Part shown: one piece after another, positions 21,701 through 35,200 of the stretch
Position numbering within the stretch: position 1 is the stretch's first letter
How the letters are laid out: each line of letters opens with the position of its first letter
Source: Blasia pusilla
Taxonomy: Eukaryota; Marchantiophyta; Marchantiopsida; Blasiales
Reading direction: 5' to 3'
DNA: 64,000 nucleotides
Assembly (NCBI GenBank): GCA_050084515.1
Contig: CM114273.1
Span: 14,198,001 to 14,262,000 of the forward strand
Notes under the pieces: model-generated
Told to the model about the DNA's origin: nothing
The model's database searches: none
What the model saw: only the letters and a program-made list of their open reading frames with translations
Position numbers and translations under genes: made by a program

Positions 21701-24700
21701 ACACATACTATAATTTTACGAAGCATTTCATGCCCATTGCACCCCCGACCGGTCACTAATGCGCGTGCGCTGGGCAGCTTTTGAAACAGAAACTCGAAGA
21801 GGTTGTTGCTGCTGGCCCTAAGTTGCTAGTTCCCTCGAGGGGTAGCCTCATGTCTGCTACAGTAGCCTGTGATGAGCGTAGTTAGTGGGCAAGGTTAGTT
21901 GACTTCAGGCTGTGTGTCGCTGGCCGATTGTGCTCGCATACAAGGCTCGGACAGAACCGGCAGGTGCCGGGCGATAATCCATGAAGAACGCATCCCGTGC
22001 ACAGTCCACTTCTTTAATGCACACGAGATCTCGGCTTCTCAAGCTTCGCTGCGTGCTCATGACCAGTGACCACTTCTTGGAGTTCATGAATGAGTGGCTT
22101 CGGCTTTTGAGCTTCTAGAGGAAGCCATGGACAGTTGAGAATCGCGGACTGGGTGAATGGACGTGTTCTTGCACGTCAGAAGGCATGGCCCCGCTGTGCT
22201 GGGAATCCGTGGGATTCATTACTACGACGACAAGAATCCCATCAATTCGTTGGGACGACAAACGCAACCCGTGACGGGTCCAGGGGGCGCATAGATTTCC
22301 CGAGATCGTCGGTTTCTTTCCGACACTCCATGGGGTCTGATGACCCTGATCAGGAATTCCCAAATACTTGCCGGTTTCTTTCATATTGTGGAGAGAATCT
22401 GCACTTACTGAGTCGGCGTTTCCCGAACTTCTGCTCGTCTGATCGGGCATTCTTAAATTCTACCGGCTGGCATTACAAGGGCGCCCACAGAACCCGTCGA
22501 CTCGTGAGTCCACAGTCGGTCCGTCCACACCTCATCGATCGATCGGGACGACCGTCGTCGAGCGAGCGGCGAGCGACAGAACGAGCAGAGCAGCGGGCAA
22601 CCCGCTCCGGCGAGTGAATTACAATCGGCCCTGCGAAAAAAAATCCATAAAAGCGGACATGTCCAATCGCTCATCCTCGTGCGGAAACGCGAGCCCGTAG
22701 ATACCGATCAATCGAATGATGGCGTCGACCGGTCGTCATGTGATCACGAGGAGTAGCAGCAACGCACTCGCTCGCAGTCTCTCCTTGCACGTTTAGGTGG
22801 TGCCATCCAGTTTCCCGGATTCGGCCACTTCCGATGCGGCTAAACCAGACCAAACGGCGACGACGACGATTTCGCTGTCATTCCTTCGCTATCTTCGGGC
22901 TTCTCTTCAGTAGGCCTGTCCTGCCACCTTCTCCATTCTTCACAGATCGCGATTTCGGCTTTTGTCCTCTCCAAAGCCGTATACCTGCTTCACCTCACGC
23001 GTGAAATCCTGTTATAGTAAAACCGTTGCTTCATTCGTTCGCTCCATAATAGCAATGAGGAAAATATCATAAACCCGCCTACCGCTGTACTCTCCGTACC
23101 CTGCTTTCGAAGTAGTTAGTTCGCCTTTGCCGCCTCCTGACGGACGGAGAGTAAATCGTCTTGGGACGGTAAAGGCGACCATGGACGGAGGGAGAGATAT
23201 CTACATGCCACACCGCTCCGCTCCTGGACCGACATGTGTTCGTTCAACGACCTCCCTATGTCGCTCCTTTTCTGAGGGCTTGCATGTTGTCACCGTCTCC
23301 ATCGGACTCTATCATCCAGAGGAGCTTCCCACATTCAAGACTGGAGCGGGAGACGTAGAAAATTTAGGATGGGGCTACGGGCCCCTACAACCGACATTCT
23401 TGGTAAAATCTAGGAATTACCGATTGTCCACCAAAACTTCTCACGAAGAAATCCACTTTCTTTGTAAGAAGTGGAAAGAGTGTGCGAAGGAGGGGAATTG
23501 GAGAGGAGAATTAATTATTATATTCGCATGAAAGACACACGATGAAAAAAAAAAACACAGCATACAAATATTGTAAAAAAATTTGTTAAATATTCAGATA
23601 TTTCCAATAATAATTTCCAACTAGTGCTAGTTGGTTGTTATGATGTATAAATTTGAATTATCTATTTTAAGTGTTTAATTGAACTGTAACGAACTTATTG
23701 GTTTAGACAAAAGATCTTACTAGTGTAGACCCTAAAAGGAGATTCGTGGATGGGGGCTTCATGGCCCTCGATTTGGCTACGATGTGAATCTGGCCGGATT
23801 TCCTTTTGAAATTTCCAAATCGGATTGAAAAGTTGGGAAAGTGTGGTTTTTTCTAACAAGATTTCCCATTGCTTCTACCCTCTTTCCACACCCCTCTATG
23901 TGTCCAAGGATTAGTGCATTGGAATGCAACCTCGGCGATTTAGTTAGTCTATGGGTTTGATAGCTTCCTCCAACGATCCAATATTAGCTCGTTTTGGCAG
24001 GGATTGGGCACTTGCTGATACAATATGTAAATCTACTTTAAAGCTTCCAACACTCATCTATTTTATGGCCTTGGGGTTGTTCCTTGCACCTCTTTATGGT
24101 TTGATTTTTTTATTTATATGTTACAAGACCCCTTTGCCTTTCCTTTCTATGTCCCACCTACAATCATTTCTTAAACTTAGACATTTAAAGTTATATTGGT
24201 GAGGGCCCAAGGAGACGTGAGAAGAGTCTCATACTTATATAGCTATATAGTGGAAGCCTCACCCCTTGTAGAAATCTATTTAATAGTTGGTAGAACGGTT
24301 CCTCCCAACCTTCTTCCGTTTTGATCATGAAATCTACCAATTTGTGCCTCAGAATAAATCTTTAGAAATCCTTGGAATAGTGACAGCTGGTCCACAATGG
24401 TGGGTGGTGATAGTACTATTTCTTTATACTTAGAGTTCAAATAAGGGAGTTTAATAAATGAGGAAATGATGTTGAAATTAACTCCCTCAATGGTGAATGT
24501 GTCGGCAAAGCCATGGGGTGTTTCCATGTATGACATTGTATGTATCCACAAGAAGTCAGTTGTGAGCACTCCACACACGAGTGCATATGTTGACGAGTAC
24601 TACAAATTCACGTATCATTACTTTTTAGTTTTTTTGTTTGTATATATTAGCTCCCTTGCGCGACACCCTTCGAAATTTCTCTCTCCAGGAGCTTCTCCTT

Positions 24701-25476
24701 TCCACCTTTTTTTTTTGTCCGACTGCTTCTTTCTTTTCAATATGCCATGGAACATGAGTGTCCATAAATTTATTTTGCATTTATTTAATGTCTCCACGAA
24801 CATGAGAGCGGACTCCCACGTCCCGAAGCTGATCGGATAGAGCTAAAGCCTAAGCAAAAGTGCTAATCTATCTCCAGCCTCTCTCGTTTTAACATGACCT
24901 TTTCTACCAAACCTCACCACCCACTTTGCTCTCCATCATTTGTTGACTCCTTCATTCTCATGTTATGAAAAGGCTTGAAATCAAGATAATTCCTTCACAT
25001 CTGAAAGAATATTCACACAGTCCACCGAGTTCGTAAGGAGCTGGTTTTGGGCATGGCCGTCTGTCCTCGCGTAAAGCGAAGAAAAAGTGAGTCTTGTGCC
25101 ACCAGACAAAGGAGCTTCATTCATTACGTGTTCGCTTTCACTTTTTTAAACACAATGGAACGGCGTCCCGCCTCAGCTTCCATGTGCACAACTGTTTCGT
25201 TTTTTCCCCTTTCCACAAATTTCACTTGTGTCCAACACTGCTCTCTTATCGCGTTCACAACTTTACGTGTTCACACGTCCATTCGGTGTTGCGTTTGGAT
25301 GCACCTAAAAGGGAGACGTACAAGTCTCATGAGAAAGAAATTACGGCATCCAAAAGTCTAATATCAAAATGATTACGATGGTACCACAAATAGAAGGGGT
25401 ACCCGGTACCTTTCACAACAACATATTTGATAAAAAAGGTGCATTTCGGGCAAGGTAATACACGGAGAATATTAAA
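21701..25476. other. Mixed-composition intergenic DNA, no gene assigned
   Basis: GC content rises from about 21.7 kb and open frames become longer on both strands at once (for example 22135-22617 plus and 22115-22450 minus). That reflects composition more than coding. I recognise no domain. A 100-codon minus frame at 24578-24276 has ordinary amino-acid composition but no family I can name. Confidence 0.4.
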
Positions 25477-25599
25477 CTAGTATTACACCCGTGCATAGCA
25501 CCTGTTTTCTATTTACGCGTCGTCACCTGGGAACCCAATACATACGTGTCATTACCAAAAGACGGGTCTTCAAACCCCGTCCTCTTTTAATTATATAAA
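25477..25599 (-). mobile_element. Mini-Helitron-like element, degenerate
   Basis: On minus the left end reads TTTATATAATTAAAAGAGG, close to the Helitron start TCTATATAATTAAAAGAGG at 54171. The right end has a hairpin formed by GTGC and GCACGGG and terminates in CTAG followed by T (25480-25476). The length of about 123 bp implies a non-autonomous or deleted copy. The initial TC is mutated to TT. Confidence 0.65.
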
Positions 25600-26022
25600 T
25601 TAAACATGAAAGTTAAATTCAAACTTATGGTTCGAAGGGAAGATATGTTTGACACACGTAAGTGTCACCGTCGCGGCTGGAGGTAATCCTCCCATAATAG
25701 ATCGCAGTTTGATTAAAAGAAGGTGTACATGAAAGATTCCAAACCATATCGAAACTCCCAACACGTCCACGGCAGGAACGTACTCGAGGCCTCGTCATAT
25801 CCATAATCATAAAGAGCCTTAAACTGACGGAATGAGGGGAAAAATGTGAAACGGGGGGTTACCACTTACCGGTGCGCCACGCTTCGATCCCCGGCTGGAT
25901 GGACGGGAGGCTCGTGCCGGTGCCGCGCTTCGATCACCGGCGAGACGGAAGCAGCCCGCTCGCCCCGCACTCCCGAGAGAGAGAGGTGACAAGAGCGGCG
26001 ACAGTGTTGTTAAAGAGAAACA

Positions 26023-26085
26023 AAGATGCACTTCGATAAAAACGAGTGATGGAAAACCCATCGGAAGAGGGGGACTCAAAGAGTC
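26023..26085 (+). repeat. Dispersed repeat family R2, copy 2
   Basis: AAGATGCACTTCGATAAAAA ... GATGGAAAACCCATC ... GGGGGACTCAAAGAGTC, nearly identical to 30237-30167 on the other strand, giving an inverted pair about 4 kb apart. Confidence 0.7.
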
Positions 26086-26538
26086 AAAACCGGAGCAGAC
26101 CGGCTAGTGACTTCGCGGACAGGCGTGGGGTGAAGCCGGGCATGGCAATAAGAGCTGATAATAAGCGTAACATTATCGGAGGGCGGATTTGTCAGGAAGT
26201 CGGTCAGGCGGTCAGTGACCGTCAGTCCCAGACATGGATCAGAGCTTCTACGGATTCTATGTGCACGAGTTATGTACAGTTGAGCTACCATCGGCAACCG
26301 TTACGCTATAATCTTGTCTCCGTCCGCTGACACCTTGCCTCGCTCCACGGAGACGCAAAGTCGGCATCCCTTTTCCCGCGGTGTCGACGTCATTCCGGGT
26401 ACGGTTGGTCCGCATGCGCCGTTGGCCGCTGATCGGATTCCGTGGAGATCGCTGAAACGGAAGCATTTTTCGACATCTGAACGCGTAGCGACGTGACAAG
26501 AATTCGCCGGGAGAAACTCCGTGAGATGCGTGCGTAGA

Positions 26539-26563
26539 GATAGATAGATAGATAGATAGATAG
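26539..26563. repeat. (GATA)n microsatellite
   Basis: About six uninterrupted GATA units. Confidence 0.95.
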
Positions 26564-28611
26564 CGGAGGTTTGCGAATCCGTCCGTCATCGCATGCGGTT
26601 GATGCTAAAGCGGATTCCTTCTCATGAGCCGTAATGATTTCGAGCGCTCACATGGGAAGAGCGAGTGACGTCCAACAGGGCCATAGACGCCATAGAAAAA
26701 ACCCTCTGCGAGAGTACGTTACGGTACACCAAAAGCTGGCGTAAAGTTGCGATCATAGTGTAAAGCAGTTCGCAATTATGATAAACTACACTACGTGCTG
26801 AAATCGACCGTGGGAAACTGAAGCATGTGCGTGCGTGTCCACGAAGCCCTACTTCAGTTCGACTGGAGCACTGGAGTAGAGTCGGCACGGACCGGAAGAT
26901 TTAGCGGACAACAGAAAGAATGAATATTGTCTAGACAGGGTACGCTGGAGCCCGGGATCGATGGACAGGAAGAGACCTAGGATACGGTGGAGTCCATCCC
27001 AACAAAGTGGCGTGCAGGGATCGAGCGATTTTAAGATGGGATGCTGCAGATTCATGCTCACAATTCAAGACCGACGGGGATGGGGAGAGGAACCGGGAGG
27101 GGCAGGAGGATGGCCCACATGAGGACGCCTGCTGCCGGAGAGCAGGACGTGGCAGCGATGCACGATTCCATGGTATGTTGGAAAGGAAACAATCCGGTTG
27201 GAAGTTTCTGGTCGTATGCGACATGAATACGTTGAACGGGTCGAGCGAGTGAATGAGAAGAGCCAAATTAAAAAACGGACGGGGGGCAGGGCCCGAAGAA
27301 GAAGAGTAGTCGATTGGCGACCGCAAGCGGCAGGAGGGGCAAATGCGGTACAACGCGATTCCTTGTTCGCTGGTAATGATGGTGGGGAGAATGGAACATG
27401 AACGCCGATTGTGATCATCTGCAGCCTCTGTCGTCGAACCTGTCGAAGGGCAGGCGGGGACTACGTGCATGCGTACGGAATCCGCAGAACCGTGACCACA
27501 GACATTTAAGTTGTACTTCATTGATTCCAAGTCGACTCTGAACCCCATCCCATCATCCTCAAGCTCAGAACGTGTGGCAATTACGAGACCCGGGCTGCCA
27601 CTGCACTTTTATGGGAGATACAGGAGGCGCAAATGTAGATCAGCCTAGTAGGGTTTCTCGTAGAGTAGAGTATGGCGGATGACAGGAAGAAAGGCAGATA
27701 AAGTGATCAAAGCTATCAGAGATCGATCAGAGTTTAAGACGCTGATCGAGATTTGTGCCCTGCTTCTAGCAGGGCAGTACCTTTACGGTACTCTATCCAC
27801 AGAGACTCTCAAGAACCCAGCCGGTAGCCACTGAGTGACCTACACAGACTACACCCACTACACAATCAGTTTTTGCGAAGTAAAATACTCAAACAGTAAA
27901 TTTTGCGTGTGCCCGATACTGGCACCTCCTGCAGCTGTTCCGTTCGATTTTCCTTCTTCGTCTCGCTCCTCCCTCTTCGACTCGAGTATCCTAAACCCTC
28001 TCACCGTTTCACCACCGACAAAACAAAATCAGAAGAGTCAATAGTTTCACTCTTCTGACTGCATTCCCCGTCGTCCTTCAGTGATCTGAAGATACCCTTG
28101 CCTGGGACTCGATATGCGCGATTGCCCTACGTTCTCCGTCGTCTGCTCTCCCGTCCCGCCGTTAATTCCTGACAGAAGGAAGCATGAGAGTGAATAATTC
28201 CCGACTTCTCTCCCTCTTTCCTTCCAAGTGCAGAGGGAGGAAGCTAGGGCACGCTGGAAGAAGAGTAAAGTTCCGCGCGCATCCGACTGATCAGACGCCG
28301 CTAGATCTAGCGAACAATGGGCGGAAGGCAGAGAGGAGTTGTTAGTTTGTCGACGCCGACTTTATTCGCCGCTGCTCAAGTGCTGACATACACTAATCGA
28401 CAATGCGTGAAATGCCTCATCCAACCGTTCAATAGGCATGAAAGGCTGCATGAGATTATGCTGCGTATTCTTCTCAGTACAGCAGTGGTACAGATCTTCC
28501 AATTGGCCCATGTGAGCTGCGTCCCTTCTGTCCGGAGATCTCGACACCCGTGAAAACTATCATACCGTACGACGCACTCGCCCCCATTTCACCCGAACAG
28601 CTTTGCGCACA

Positions 28612-28737
28612 TTCGCGCGGCCCAAATTCCTTGCCCATAGAAACATAGAGAGAGAGAGAGAGAGAGAGAAATCGTGCGAGTTCGCGCGGCCCGAATTCCT
28701 TTGCCGACGGGGAGAGAGAGAGAGAGGGAGAGAGACA
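28612..28737. repeat. Short duplication separated by GA tracts
   Basis: TTCGCGCGGCCC followed by an AATTCCTT-type word occurs at 28612-28635 and again at 28681-28705. Each is followed by an (AG)n tract, so the unit and its GA tail are tandemly duplicated. Confidence 0.75.
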
Positions 28738-30166
28738 GACAGACAGAAAGAATTCGTATAGTTACGTCGGTCTGTTCGGAACTTATGAAGGAGAAGGCGG
28801 AAGGGAACGATGGTTCCAGGCTCAGCGACTACGGCGCCGCAGAGAAGGAAGGTAATGTTTCGTTCTGTAGAGGTAGGGCGGTTAGAGTGCGCACGGTAAT
28901 CAGAACTGTGGACGCTTTCGACACAGTAAATTGATGACGATAGAAATAATCTCAAAAGCGCGCATGATAAAGCAGGGTCCGAGGGAAAAGCCGAGTTACG
29001 CGGCGCTTGCGAGATGATGCCGCTGTCGCAACTATTCATCGATTTACTGTGCCAAAAGCGTTTCTGTACGATGTAATACGACCTAGAAAAGTAAGTTCGT
29101 TTGTGCGAAATGAGGGGATCCATCGTGTCTGTAAAGCCTCGGAATCCTGTAGACGGCCTCCCCATGCGGCAGCAAAGGCAGAGGTCGGACGTAAAGCTCT
29201 TCTATAAAGTAGCGTGCAATAGAGCCATGAGAAAAGTTGGATCTCTTCCCAACTCCTCTTTAATTTGCAGGGACGCATCATCTCTCGTGATCCACTGATG
29301 GTGAGATCCAGACGGATGGAGGAGAGGCAATTCTAAAAGTGCGAGGGGTCGTGGAATATTCAGGACTGCGGTAACTGCGGAGCGAGAGAGCCATCACGGA
29401 GAAAGTGCAGCCCATATCCGGCTGATGACGGTGGTTCGGAAGACTAGACGGTAAGGCCACGAGCGTGCCGAATGTTGCGGGCTTGGCTTGCGAAGGAAGC
29501 AGACACCCATGGCGAATGCGGGCATTTCATTCATCTGAACATACTACAGTGTGTGATAACAGATGGGAATTTCGGCAGAGATTTCCTCGGAGACAAACAC
29601 AGAGCGTGTGTCTTTATTCCGCGTGCTTACGCCGAGAATCCCTACCATGACGAATGTCAACCAGAAAATCGGCCATTTGGAACAGCACATGCTCCGCTGC
29701 ACACTTCCCATCAGAGGCGCAAGAAACCGAGAAGAAGTATCGGTGGCGGCAAATCACCGCGGCGCTTGCAAATCCAGGAAAAAAAGTGTGACGATAGTGC
29801 AATCTCTGTATGATATCACAAGGACATTAGACATGGCGGTCATCTAGTCCTAGGTCACAGGTGGTGGCACCTGGATTTTTGTTGTCTAGTCAGTCTACAC
29901 GAAAACAAACGCGGATGCCTAGCCCTTTGGGCTGCCACTGCAGTACATAATCTCTGGCTCGTGTTTGTACCACGATGAGGTCAGGCTCTCCCAAGGTAGT
30001 TCACCTGTATAATTCCGTAACCACAAGCGCGAGGAACTTCAGACAGCCATTTGTGGAACCGCATCGACCATCGCAGCAGCTTTTCTGACAGTCTATCGTT
30101 TATGTGTCTCCCCTGCCCAGAGCCTCACATGCATGCGCGCGATCTCTCCTCCCCCCCTCTGCTCTT

Positions 30167-30237
30167 GACTCTTTGAGTCCCCCTCTTTTGTACTTCCGAT
30201 GGGTTTTCCATCACTCGTTTTTATCGAAGTGCATCTT
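30167..30237 (-). repeat. Dispersed repeat family R2, copy 3 (inverted)
   Basis: Reverse complement of the 26023-26085 copy, with an additional TACAAAA word as in 39531-39660. Confidence 0.7.
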
Positions 30238-32205
30238 CGTTTTTCTTTTTTCTTTTTTTTTTTTTCTTTTCTTTTTCCTCTGCACAAACTGCACTCCTCC
30301 CCCCTGCCGTAAGTCGACGAGTCTCGTAACAGTTACTGGATTCACATGCGAGGCGTGAACCTTGCTCGCGTCCACAAGATGGAATTAATGCTCGCTCACT
30401 CTGTTGTCGCCGCACGACGGCCAATAAGAGGCGTCGCGGAATCAAATCCAGCGCGTTGCATTCCGCGCCGTGGCCGTCTTTCGAGCTTCCCGTGACGATA
30501 CGAACGAACGAACGACAAATACATTCTCTGTACGCCGCGAAAACAGAGCACGCGATGCCATCGTTATCAGACGCCGGTGAAGCGATGCATTGGTATCCAG
30601 CCGTGTAGTGTATCTGACCGATCTGTTCGTCGGATTCGGAGGCCGAGCGAGTGAGATCCCGAATGCTGCAGTGCAGTGCTGTGCTGTGCAGTGCAGTGCA
30701 GTCACTGGGTCCGGGAGTCGGTCGGTCGGCCCTGGTGTGAATTTTACCGTCCTTGAAGAAGACGGTAGAAGTCACTCTCCCCCTACGCCTCCACCTATAA
30801 TTGGTGGTGACATCGCACCGCATGCAAATATGCCGCTGGGTCTCCAACAGCGCATCCAGTACGATGGTACTCCGATTAACTGGCTACGATATCCTGAGCG
30901 TGTCGAATCACAGTCTCGTCTTTACGTGCGATCGATACTCGCCCCCATATTACCAACGCAAAACGCAGTCCTCTGAATCTCTTCCCCTTTTTACCCATCT
31001 GTCCACGTGGGTGGGTCGCTTACAAAGTGGCCACAGCGGACAGATACTAGCTTCCCAGCTATTCGCGATGAAACCAACTGTCCACGTTACGGTTTCAGAA
31101 TATTCCCTAAATTGACAATACGCTCGTGAGCTCGTTGGCCCCAAAAATAGCCGTCCTGCATGTGAATTCAACCACACTCATGTCGTCTTGCAACAGTGGG
31201 CTGTTTTGGAATTCTTTTGTTGTTGATTGGGAGAGCCGCAAATCTCTCCCATGCAGACCGGTGCAAGGAACGCGCTGGTAACGTGTCATTGCTGTCTCGC
31301 CAGCTACGATGGCGAGGCGACCACATGGTCCACCGGCGATGGATGGGTCACTCCACGAAATCTTCGGCCACGAGAATCCCTCTCCTTGGGCAGGGCGATG
31401 TTTCACACCGACGAATCTCTCGGCTCTACCGTCGGGCTTCGAGAGGCTAGCTAACGCTGCCTTCCATCCCTCGCTCAATATCATGAGCGACGGCAATCGA
31501 ACACAGATCCGCACGGCCTCATGTGCACATTCTTGGAGTAGACCAGTACTCTGATGTTCACCTCGTCGATGCTTCGGCGGGCGTTTAACGCGCGTCGACT
31601 GGAGGTGCACCGACTGGAACGGCACGATGGGAACGGACCTGGTGACTTCGGCGCTGCTTTTCATTTCATGCCTTTTCTTTGGCAGAGTGGCCCCGCATTC
31701 CATGCTCTTTTCGAGTCATCCCACCGGAGAAGGGGAATCGAGAAAGTTGTGATGCTTCACCGAAAAACGATTGCTGGAAACCGCAGACAACAAAGAGACT
31801 AAGTATTTGCAAACTGCGGAACCGACCTCCGTGAAAAACCCCATCGCAGACTCTAAACCTACAGTCAATCCTCTACGCCGAGCACTGAGAGGAACTGCTC
31901 CGCTCAGCCGCGTGAATCACTACCGCATAATCGCATGAACACAAATTTGCGGACAACCCTGACGGCACTTTCACCCATGCACATGTACAGTTTTGATGAG
32001 CAAGGAATGTTAAAACACTCACCTCCACAACATTCCCACATAGGCGATAACAGAGATTCTGCAACCAGACTTGTCAAGACATCTTCCAAGAATCATTCCT
32101 AAACACTGGCTCGGCCGCGAGTATTCCCCTTTTTTTTCCATTTTGCATAGTACATGATTACTTCTAAACAAAAAGGAAGCTCTCGTGTGGAATTAACCAA
32201 CAGAC
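30238..32205. other. Intergenic DNA, no gene assigned
   Basis: Includes a T/C homopolymer-rich tract (30238-30280) and a TGCAG/TGCTG repeat (30665-30702). Frames of about 200 codons on minus (30847-30221, 31703-31107) match no family I know. The right end is probably the 3' region of the SPT2 gene. Confidence 0.4.
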
Positions 32206-35200
32206 CTAAGCTTTCAACCTCCTTTTTACAGGTGGCTTTGCTATGAAATCGTCATCGTCACTGCTCGATGCATCCCGTTTCCTCTTTCCCTTTAGCTCCA
32301 GACTTTTGCTGGTGTTTTGTCTACCATTTGAAAACGAGGTCTTACTGACTACTACTCTGCTGCTACTGTAACTAGACGTTGTCGACTTGATCGGGGTACC
32401 ACCATTCTGCTGACGCCTTTGCTTTTTCTCCAAGGCCTTCCTAGCGTGTTCGGGCGTCAATAATCCATGCTCCATCATCCTGCACAGTCGCGAACAAAGC
32501 AATTGATAGGTTCAGATACAACAAGTCCCAAGAGTACTCTCTATAAGTAGGGAAAACAGGACTCACACCTGGGACTCGCAAAACAGAAAATCGTAAGCTA
32601 GTGAACAATATCAATCACTTAAATATAATACTTATGTTCCTGGCACTTCCATGTTGGAGACCTTCCGAATGTCAAGGTAAGTACACATTTCAAGGTCCGT
32701 AGAGGAACAAATTTAGTAAAAATAGAAAGACAACGCTGAAAGAGTGCAACTTGCACGACCATCACAACACCAGAGCATCAAGATGTCATGCACATTCCTC
32801 ACCAAGGCATTCCAAAGTCGTCCTTCCGATGCGTTGTGGGAAAGGGAGATCACAGACATCATATGGGAGGTTGCTCAATCAATACAGAGGCTCACCAGGA
32901 TGGTACAGAGGGTTTAGCAGGCTTGGCTGGCTGGATCACATCACCGCCCATGCTCTACATTAAATTATTTTGTTCTGAGTGGATCCTTTCGATCATTAAG
33001 CTATTTTGGTCATGATGATTGGCAGAGCCCCAGAGAACAGACGCGAACATCAGAAGTATTCGAGACGTAGAATTTCGGCAATATCATCCATACAATTTTT
33101 TTAGGGCAAGAGTCCTAAAGAGGAAACATGTGATGTGGGCATCCTAGTAAGCTTCCCTTAAACATCCGGAACAAATATAGACATCAACACAACAAGAAAG
33201 GCACACCTTAAACCACAGTGCTAATGAAGTAACAGCAAATCACAAAGATTGTAGAATAACTCTATGAGCATAGTAAATATTTTATCAAATTAAGAACTCT
33301 CGGAAAGCAAAACTTGAGCACCCACTGAAACAAAACATTTTCAGTGCTCTTCAAAATTATAATAAGTCGTAAGGAACAAAAATTGTTGCCAGCTGGTGCC
33401 ATTTGTGATACACGCTCATCACTCCCATCATATATTGTCAAAACAGAAAGTGAGCTCCCTAAAAAATCAGCCAAATGGAGAGAGATGGAAAGCCTTTCTG
33501 AGTCACAACGAAACATACCAGAACTCTGCCATCTCACTCTCTGGCTTTTGCTCATGAAGACTCTCATAGAATATTCTTAAAGGGTCACGCTGCACAATGA
33601 ATTACTTCTAAATCAGTATGGCAACGCAGTGTGGAATCAATGGTCAGGCACAATCTGCAAATGACAACATCCTCCTGGCCAAATCGTACTATTTTTGAAT
33701 CACATTTTGCATCAAGGTGAAATGTAAATGAGTACACGGTAGAAAACTACCTCTTCTGGAGCCTCATGCTTTTGTCCAGGTAGGGTGAACACCTTCTTCT
33801 CCTTCTTCTCCTCGGTTTTGACCAATGTAGTTTTTGTAGAGCTTACGGTCTTCTTCACAATTGTTTTCACACCACTAGTTGAGGCTTCTCTCTGCAAGAC
33901 AAAGATCAAAAAAAAATGGAAACATTGTCAGCTTGTGAAAGAAAATTTGAAAAAGCTTCAATTTAGTGAAGGGACAGTACTAAGTTTTCTATTCAATGAA
34001 TCATAGCCTCGTTCTTAAGAGGGAATAAGACAAAGTGTAAACCACAACAACCCACCCCAAATTCTCAATATCTGTATTATGGTAGAAAACAGAATGTCTA
34101 GTGCAATGGGAGTGGTACATGTCCTCCTTCCCTCAGATTCACTTCATCCTCGGAATTCCAAACAGTCATTGGGTATTACTGTGCATGGAAGCCATGGCCA
34201 ACAAACTAACCTGTCCAAATAGGTATGCCACAACCTATTCTCTTCTACCCTAAGCAGGATCTCTTATCAGCTCAGACAAATTACAGTGACATTTGAATAC
34301 ATTCCTGGAAAATGCCAACCAGAGTCAATGAATGTCATAGCAACATCCAGCACATGCTAAAGCTTTCAGTCCACCTTGGAAAATGACAGGGAAAAGTCTT
34401 CCAATTCAGATGACAAAATATTGTCAAATGGAATCTCTCACCACTCGGATAATGGCAGGTTAAGTAGCATGCACTCATTTAAGGAAGTTAGCAGATATGG
34501 CTTCCTAATTACAGCCACTCAAATTGGAAACTCAACAGTTTCAGCCTTGGCCCCAAGAAAGCCCCTTGCCCCAAGAAAGCCACACTATGAACCTTGCACA
34601 ACGTGGACCAATTCCTTCTCTAATTCTAACCGGTCCACACTTGTAAGTTTTTATAAAAAACGGTCAACACTATTTGATATCAGAATGTGGAAACCAACTC
34701 CAATGTGAAGGAATGGATATAAGTTATGAGGGCAAAATTCATTCCTGGATTGATAATCACCAACTAACACAACTGCTTGAACTTTTAGCACTTTCTTGAG
34801 GGAAACTCACAACCTGTATGCCATTCTACTGCTTAAACCTTTCCCTTGCGTTCTACACCTGCAACATTCACAAATGGCAACCACCCGAAAACGTTGCTAA
34901 GGGTTGACACGCTAAGCCATTTCAAGAACAATTACAATGCAAAGACTGCCATCTCTGGAAGGCAGTGATAGTTTGGATTTTCTTCGGGAGATCCATGTAA
35001 AGGACTCTCCAGAGTAAAAGTAGTGCCTGCGAATTCCGCCAAACTGCTAATTTTGTCACCGGCTTCAACACAATACCGAACAATCTGATGGCTCAAAAAT
35101 CGTTCGACTCCCCAGTTCATACCCTAAAACGTCCTAAGTTAAGCAGGCCATGCACTAAGGAGAGGCAGAATGAAAACTATCAAGAAGTTCAGGACTTGTC

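Larger units (their letters stand above)
25600..30166. other. GC-richer intergenic DNA, no gene assigned
   Basis: Several frames of 80-205 codons occur on both strands, such as 27548-26931 and 29165-28560 on minus. None shows a domain or family I know, and they overlap open frames on the other strand. A GCCCTGC-TTCTA-GCAGGGC hairpin lies at 27757-27775. Confidence 0.4.

Noticed and set aside
26931-27548. 205-codon frame on minus as a gene
   Set aside because: Several overlapping frames are open on both strands and no domain or splice support is visible.
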